Shown: piece after piece, positions 6,253 through 9,857 of the stretch
How positions within the stretch are numbered: position 1 is the first letter of the stretch
Layout of the letters: each line of letters starts with the position of its first letter
From: Clostridiales bacterium
Lineage (GTDB): Bacteria > Bacillota > Clostridia > Oscillospirales > Acutalibacteraceae
Assembly (NCBI GenBank): GCA_021200075.1
Contig: JAJQGZ010000185.1
Span: forward strand, 1-9,857
Reading direction: 5' to 3'
DNA length: 9,857 nucleotides
The notes under the pieces: model-generated
Told to the model about the DNA's origin: nothing
Databases searched by the model: none
What the model saw: the letters and a program-made list of their open reading frames with translations, nothing else
Position numbers and translations under genes: made by a program

Positions 6253-7926
6253 ATGTCAAACAAAATCATCGGTAGTAATAATGAACCGCTTAAAGTCCAG
6301 TTTATAGCGGATCCTCATTATTATTCCAGAACAATCGGCACCGAGGGTAAGGCTTACGAAAAGGCGGAATCCAAAAGCCAAAAGGTTATCAAGGATACCG
6401 ACCTTGTTATCAAGGCGGGCTTTGATATGCTGTACAAGGATACATCCACCGATATCATACTTCTTGCCGGCGACACAACAAGGGACGGCGAGCTTGCTTC
6501 TCATAAGGAATTTATCGAGATGCTCCGTGACCTTAAAAAGAGGGGAAAGCGTGTTTATGTAATCACCGCCACCCACGATTACCGCTATAAGGGTATCGCA
6601 AAGGGTTATGTCGGCGATAAAGAAATTGATGTTCCCGCCGTTGAGGAAAGGCACGATCTTTGGGATATGTATTATGAATTCGGGCCTAACGAGGCTATTG
6701 CCACTCATCCCGATTCTATGTCGTATGTCGTTCAGCTTGCGCCGGGCTACAGGCTTTTCGCTCTTAACGACGATACCAATTACAAGCCGGAGGGCGAGAG
6801 CGGTTCGGGCTATTCCGATGATTGTATGCAATGGATTATGGAGCAGCTTGAGGACGCAAAGGCAAACGACCAGTATGTTATTGCAATGACCCACCACCCG
6901 ATGATTTCACCGTCTCCGTTTTATAAAATTATCGGTGGCGGAAATATGCAGAGAAATCACGAAACAACAAGGGAAATTTTTGCCGACGCAGGGCTGAGCT
7001 GTATGCTAACCGGTCATACTCATGTACACGATATAAGCGATATTACTACCAAAAAAGGCAATAAATTTTATGATGTTGCGGTCGGCGCAATGGTTGGTTG
7101 TCCTCCTACAATGCGTAATGTCACATTCGACCCCAAGCATTCAAAAATAGATGTAGAAACCGTTTTGATAAAGGATGTTCCGGGTCTTGATACCGGCGGA
7201 AAACCGTTTGACGAATATATGAAAGGCTTTTTCTTCGGTATGATAAGGGAAGTCCTTTGGGCAATGGGTTATGATATAGACCGTCTTGCCGAGATGTCGG
7301 ACGCATTCTCAATTCCGGGTGAAAAGGTTAAGAAATTGGGCTTCATTCTCAAACCTGTCGGCAAATTTCTCGATAAGCTTACATTCAAAAAAATATGGAG
7401 ACTCTGCAAAAAAGAATGCGGTCTTAAAAAATCAGATATAGCCGACATAGCCGACAACAAGGTTATTGATTTTATTCTCGAGCTTATTCAGAATTTGTTC
7501 TGCGGAGATTCTCCCTATACGCCCGATACAAGGGAATATAAGCTCACCTGCGGAGTTTTGAATATTATCGACAGCTTCCTCAATACAATTCATCTTTCAA
7601 TCGGCAAGTTCATAAAGGGCGCCGACAGCGTAAGAGGGCTTGTAGAGCCGCTGCTTTGGAACTCCGGATATTGTGATTCCGGCGCTTCTCTTCCTCTTTA
7701 TCCGATTTATGATGATGAAAATCCTGCACCGAAGGAAATGTTTGAGGAAAAGAAATTTACCGACACCGTTAAGAAAAGCAAAAAAGGCCCTCTTGTGCTT
7801 GCAATCCTCGTTTTGCTTGTACTTGTTGTGCTTGCGGTCGTTGTCGGAATTATCGCTCTTATCGTATGGGGCGTTGCTTCAATAGTTAAAGCGATAGCCG
7901 CATTTGCGATTTTAGGATTAATTTAG
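6253..7926 (+). CDS. Calcineurin-like metallophosphoesterase with C-terminal membrane anchor
   Basis: A 557-aa protein with the dinuclear-metal phosphoesterase motifs in order: DPHY (Asp20, His22), GDTTRDGE (Gly73-Asp74), THD (107-109), THHP (213-216) and GHTHVHD (254-260). These predict hydrolysis of a phosphomono- or diester; the substrate is not evident. The canonical GNHD block reads ATHD here, so the usual Asn metal ligand is replaced by Thr107. The second half (about 300-505) is not a domain I recognise. The C-terminus has a basic KKSKKG followed by a very hydrophobic helix or helical hairpin (about 512-555), so the catalytic domain is probably tethered to the inner face of the membrane; there is no signal peptide. 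AAGGAG (6238-6243) lies 9 nt before the ATG and inside the end of the glycosidase gene. Partnership with that glycosidase suggests work on a phosphorylated glycan or glycolipid, but this is inference. Confidence 0.88.
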   Translation: MSNKIIGSNNEPLKVQFIADPHYYSRTIGTEGKAYEKAESKSQKVIKDTDLVIKAGFDMLYKDTSTDIILLAGDTTRDGELASHKEFIEMLRDLKKRGKRVYVITATHDYRYKGIAKGYVGDKEIDVPAVEERHDLWDMYYEFGPNEAIATHPDSMSYVVQLAPGYRLFALNDDTNYKPEGESGSGYSDDCMQWIMEQLEDAKANDQYVIAMTHHPMISPSPFYKIIGGGNMQRNHETTREIFADAGLSCMLTGHTHVHDISDITTKKGNKFYDVAVGAMVGCPPTMRNVTFDPKHSKIDVETVLIKDVPGLDTGGKPFDEYMKGFFFGMIREVLWAMGYDIDRLAEMSDAFSIPGEKVKKLGFILKPVGKFLDKLTFKKIWRLCKKECGLKKSDIADIADNKVIDFILELIQNLFCGDSPYTPDTREYKLTCGVLNIIDSFLNTIHLSIGKFIKGADSVRGLVEPLLWNSGYCDSGASLPLYPIYDDENPAPKEMFEEKKFTDTVKKSKKGPLVLAILVLLVLVVLAVVVGIIALIVWGVASIVKAIAAFAILGLI

Positions 7927-7944
7927 CAGATATTTCATTTTTTC

Positions 7945-7973
7945 TTGTAATATCGCTTCATACTTGATATAAT
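7945..7973 (+). promoter_or_regulatory. Sigma-A promoter of the GtrA-like gene
   Basis: TTGTAA (7945-7950), a 17-nt spacer and perfect TATAAT (7968-7973). It lies 39 nt before the ATG at 8012, so this gene can be expressed apart from the two genes upstream. No terminator is visible in the 85-nt gap, so readthrough from the upstream pair is also likely. Confidence 0.7.
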
Positions 7974-8011
7974 AAATTTAATAAATTTTTAATTTTTTAA
8001 GGAGAAAAATT

Positions 8012-8668
8012 ATGGCAGACAAAAAGAAAAAAAACAGTCTCGGCGGTATCGACAGTGCCGCTGAAGAAAAAGGCTCGTTCATCAAAACAGTTTGGCAGCT
8101 TGTCAAGTTCCTCGTTGTTTCGGGTCTCGTAACTATTATCCAGCTGGTGCTGGCAAATGTACTCCCGCTCATTTTTGACGGCGTTACAACGGTTCTGCCG
8201 GAATTTCTCCGTGGAATTTTTGACCCCAATGTCATTTTTGACGCATCCACGGTAGAGGGCGTGGAGCAGGTAGGAAAATATGTAGTAGGCGGTTCTATTG
8301 AAAACGGCGTGGTAGTCGACGGTATCGTAACCTGGGGCTATCTTCTTCCGTTCTTCCTTTCAAACCTTATCGCCAATATCTACGGCTTCTATCAGAATAA
8401 GAAAACTACATTTAAGTCCGACGCTCCTTGGTACAACTTTGCAATTTATATTGTACTTATGATTGCGCTCATTCTCTTCTCAACCTGGTTCCAGGGCTGG
8501 CTCGTAGGTATCATTGCAAAGGTTGATTGGACTTGGCTCCAGGCTCTTGCAAGGACGATTGCTTCTCTTGCCGCAGGCTTTATTCAAATGGTAGTTCTCT
8601 TCCCGATGGAAAAATTCGTTCTCCTCAAGGAGAAGAAAAAAGACGGCGAAGAAGAAGCCGCCGCATAA
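8012..8668 (+). CDS. GtrA-like four-helix membrane protein
   Basis: A 218-aa integral membrane protein with four predicted helices at about 30-54, 108-127, 141-168 and 175-199, a basic N-terminus (KKKK) and a highly charged C-terminus. The segment NLIANIYGFYQNKKTTFKS after helix 2 fits the 'N...hNf..nr.wtF' signature of the GtrA-like family, thought to flip polyprenyl-linked sugars or otherwise act in cell-surface polysaccharide synthesis. It is longer than typical GtrA proteins (about 120-150 aa) because of an extra loop of about 50 residues between helices 1 and 2 (about 56-107), probably exposed outside. AAGGAG sits 7 nt before the ATG. It follows the glycosidase and phosphoesterase genes in the same direction. 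Family placement is good; role is family-level inference. Confidence 0.8.
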   Translation: MADKKKKNSLGGIDSAAEEKGSFIKTVWQLVKFLVVSGLVTIIQLVLANVLPLIFDGVTTVLPEFLRGIFDPNVIFDASTVEGVEQVGKYVVGGSIENGVVVDGIVTWGYLLPFFLSNLIANIYGFYQNKKTTFKSDAPWYNFAIYIVLMIALILFSTWFQGWLVGIIAKVDWTWLQALARTIASLAAGFIQMVVLFPMEKFVLLKEKKKDGEEEAAA

Positions 8669-8700
8669 TCAATCCTGCACACAAAACATTGAATACAACA

Positions 8701-8741
8701 AAAACACGCAGAACGAACTTTTCGCTCTGTATGTTTGTTTT
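8701..8741. terminator. Terminator between convergent GtrA-like and TetR genes
   Basis: CAGAACGA (8709-8716) pairs with TCGCTCTG (8722-8729), with one A/C mismatch and a 5-nt loop. The outer arm AAAACA (8701-8706) also pairs with TGTTTG (8732-8737) with slight imperfection. T-rich sequence TTTGTTTT follows on the plus strand and an A/T-rich run on the minus strand, so it may serve both genes. Confidence 0.6.
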
Positions 8742-8753
8742 ATTACTATTCCT

Positions 8754-9325
8754 TTATTTAAGAAGTACGGTAAATGCGCCGGAATCGTTAATTTCAAGCA
8801 TCAGCTTGGCAAAATCGTCAACGGGTATTGACTCACCGTTTTTTATCCACCACAGTACAATTCCTGCCTGACCGCAGGCAAGATATTCAAGCGTCGTTTT
8901 TTGTTTGAGTGAAAAATCCCATGATTTTGAGCTGAAAAGCTTTGTTAAGTAGTTCGAGACATATTACTTTTACTTCTGTTTCAGTTTTTTCGCTCGGTCT
9001 GCATTCAAAAAGCGTTAAAAAGAACTCTCTGTTTTTATCTACTCGGTGCAGTATTTCCGTCAGTTGAGAAAAATCCCTGTTAAGTATCCCGTTTACAAGC
9101 TTTGGAAATAAAGCTTTAATATAGCATATCAGCCTGTTTTCAAGTTGGGCATACAAATCCCGTATGTCATTATAATAGTAGTAAAATGTTCCTCTGTTTA
9201 TCTTTGCGGTACGGCAAAGCTCACTTACGGAAATTTTGTCAATATCTTTTTTTGAACAGTTTAATAAAAGATGATATTATCAGTTCTTTTGTCTGTTCAC
9301 TTGTATGATTTGCAATTCTTGCCAT
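8754..9325 (-). pseudogene. TetR/AcrR-family transcriptional regulator, interrupted by two frameshifts
   Basis: Three frames together spell a normal-length (about 190 aa) TetR regulator. Frame one, from ATG 9325, gives MARIANHTSEQTKELIISSF and stops after an A7 run (plus strand T7, 9247-9253). Frame two resumes with DKISVSELCRTAKINRGTFY, the DNA-binding helix-turn-helix, and runs through a ligand-domain segment (LFECRPSEKTETEVK). Near 8961-8967 the good frame changes again to YVSNYLTKLFSSKSWDF, then LEYLACGQAGIVLWWIKNG, the TetR C-terminal signature, ending at TAA 8754-8756. Two more A in the first run and one base fewer in the second region give exactly 191 codons. The protein would normally repress divergent or own transcription by binding a palindrome. 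With these lesions only fragments are made, unless they are sequence errors. It lies divergent to the activase gene. Confidence 0.82.
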
Positions 9326-9339
9326 ATTACCGCCTTTTT

Positions 9340-9355
9340 GATTGAATTTTGAATC
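9340..9355. promoter_or_regulatory. Candidate TetR operator upstream of the regulator gene
   Basis: GATTGAATTTTGAATC is an imperfect palindrome (12 of 16 positions symmetric), extended by TTT/AAA on the flanks. It lies between the tetR -10 box and its start codon, a typical place for an autorepressor site. In AT-rich DNA such symmetry can occur by chance. Confidence 0.35.
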
Positions 9356-9358
9356 GAA

Positions 9359-9387
9359 ATAATGCCTAAAATTAAGCAGATTGTCAA
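9359..9387 (-). promoter_or_regulatory. Sigma-A promoter of the TetR gene
   Basis: On the minus strand perfect TTGACA (9382-9387), a 17-nt spacer and CATTAT (9359-9364). The transcript would start about 27 nt before the ATG at 9325, which has an AAAGG-type site. Confidence 0.65.
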
Positions 9388-9410
9388 AATTTGTTGATTT
9401 ATTTTTTATA

Positions 9411-9439
9411 TTGTGTTTAGTAGTCTAGTATAATATAAT
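9411..9439 (+). promoter_or_regulatory. Sigma-A promoter of the acyl-CoA dehydratase activase gene
   Basis: TTGTGT (9411-9416), a 17-nt spacer and perfect TATAAT (9434-9439), inside a run of overlapping TATAAT-like words. The predicted leader is about 70 nt. It is back to back with the tetR promoter, the -35 boxes being 23 nt apart. Confidence 0.6.
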
Positions 9440-9516
9440 ATAAATTTCAGTATTAATCAATCGTAATTTTTCAGATTTTATATTTGATTTTATTTTTTTG
9501 ACAAAGAGGTATAGCA

Positions 9517-9857
9517 ATGATGGCAAAAATGATGGCGGAAAGTAAACTGTCTGCCGAAAACACGGAAAATTCATCATATCTTCTCGGTATAGACATCGGC
9601 TCTACCACGGTAAAATTCCATTTGCAAAGGGGAGAGGATGTCATTTTTACCTGTTATGAACGGCATTTTAGCAAGGCAAGGGAAAAGACATATGAAATTC
9701 TCGAATCCCTCGGTAAATATTTGGACGATGATTCACTTGTTCGCACGGTCGTTTCCGGCTCTGCCGGAATGGGTATAGCGGAGGAAGCCGGGCTCTTGCT
9801 TGTTCAGGAAGTTTTTGCGACTGGCGAAGCCGTAAATACTCTTGAACCCGATACCGA
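9517..9857 (+). CDS. 2-hydroxyacyl-CoA dehydratase activase (HgdC/BadF/BcrA ATPase family), 5' part
   Basis: The first 113 codons of a gene that leaves the window. After a 20-residue polar lead comes LLGIDIGSTTVKF (22-34), the first phosphate-binding motif of the ASKHA (actin/hexokinase-like) fold, and later VVSGSAGMGIAEEAGL, matching the 'SGxxGxxhA' region of activases. Such proteins hydrolyse ATP to push a single electron into a 2-hydroxyacyl-CoA dehydratase or a related radical or reductive enzyme; they usually carry a [4Fe-4S] cluster further along, not visible here. The wording FHLQRGEDVIFTCYERHFSK resembles the large (over 1000 aa) clostridial activase-dehydratase fusions, so I expect a long gene, but this cannot be confirmed. 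The start is ATG ATG at 9517, with AGAGG 7 nt upstream. The second ATG at 9520 is equally possible. Confidence 0.85.
   Translation, partial: MMAKMMAESKLSAENTENSSYLLGIDIGSTTVKFHLQRGEDVIFTCYERHFSKAREKTYEILESLGKYLDDDSLVRTVVSGSAGMGIAEEAGLLLVQEVFATGEAVNTLEPDT

Noticed and set aside
5485..6897. Long minus-strand open frames (151 and 213 aa) opposite the glycosidase and phosphoesterase genes
   Set aside because: Antisense shadows of strongly supported plus-strand genes; no ribosome sites and no family resemblance.
1..9857. CRISPR arrays, insertion sequences, attachment sites, toxin-antitoxin pairs or phage genes
   Set aside because: I looked for regularly spaced repeats, transposase or integrase motifs and small paired genes and found none; the repeats present are the two-copy 11-mer, the REP-like palindrome and the protein-coding repeats.

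Overview
The window looks like chromosomal DNA from a low-to-mid GC Gram-positive anaerobe of the class Clostridia, most likely a gut member of the Oscillospiraceae/Ruminococcaceae. This rests on consensus sigma-A promoters, strong AGGAG-type ribosome sites, a surface protein with CxxC repeats and a lysine-rich Fn3-like tail, and a 2-hydroxyacyl-CoA dehydratase activase. The taxonomic placement is inference from protein style, with no marker gene to settle it. No phage, transposase or CRISPR genes are visible.

Layout. (1) 1-1617, minus strand: a metal-uptake operon, probably zinc. A sigma-A promoter drives a small Cys-rich two-helix membrane protein, then a 186-nt gap holding a terminator hairpin inside a larger predicted three-way-junction RNA, then a ZnuA-like lipoprotein, then the start of its ABC ATPase, which overlaps it by 4 nt and runs off the window. 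(2) 1715-3092, minus strand: a REP-like palindrome, then a secreted repeat protein whose signal peptide is out of frame by one nucleotide with the rest. (3) 3192-3364, minus strand: tRNA-Ser(GGA) with its own promoter and terminator. (4) 3479-8741, plus strand: a cytoplasmic GH63-like (alpha/alpha)6 glycosidase, followed 3 nt later by a calcineurin-like phosphoesterase with a C-terminal membrane anchor, then a GtrA-like membrane protein with its own promoter and a terminator. (5) 8754-9857: a TetR-type regulator on the minus strand with two frameshifts, divergent from the 5' end of a large acyl-CoA dehydratase activase gene that is cut by the window end.

How the parts may work together. The first operon is a metal importer, with the small Cys/His protein as a probable accessory metal-binding factor and the intercistronic RNA as a candidate control point. 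The glycosidase and phosphoesterase are almost certainly co-transcribed, but their substrates cannot be read from sequence. The TetR gene probably controlled itself and/or the divergent activase through the shared 190-bp intergenic region.

Three separate 1-2 nt lesions, two in homopolymer runs, break otherwise good reading frames. They could be real mutations, phase-variable tracts or sequencing indels, and read data are needed to decide.
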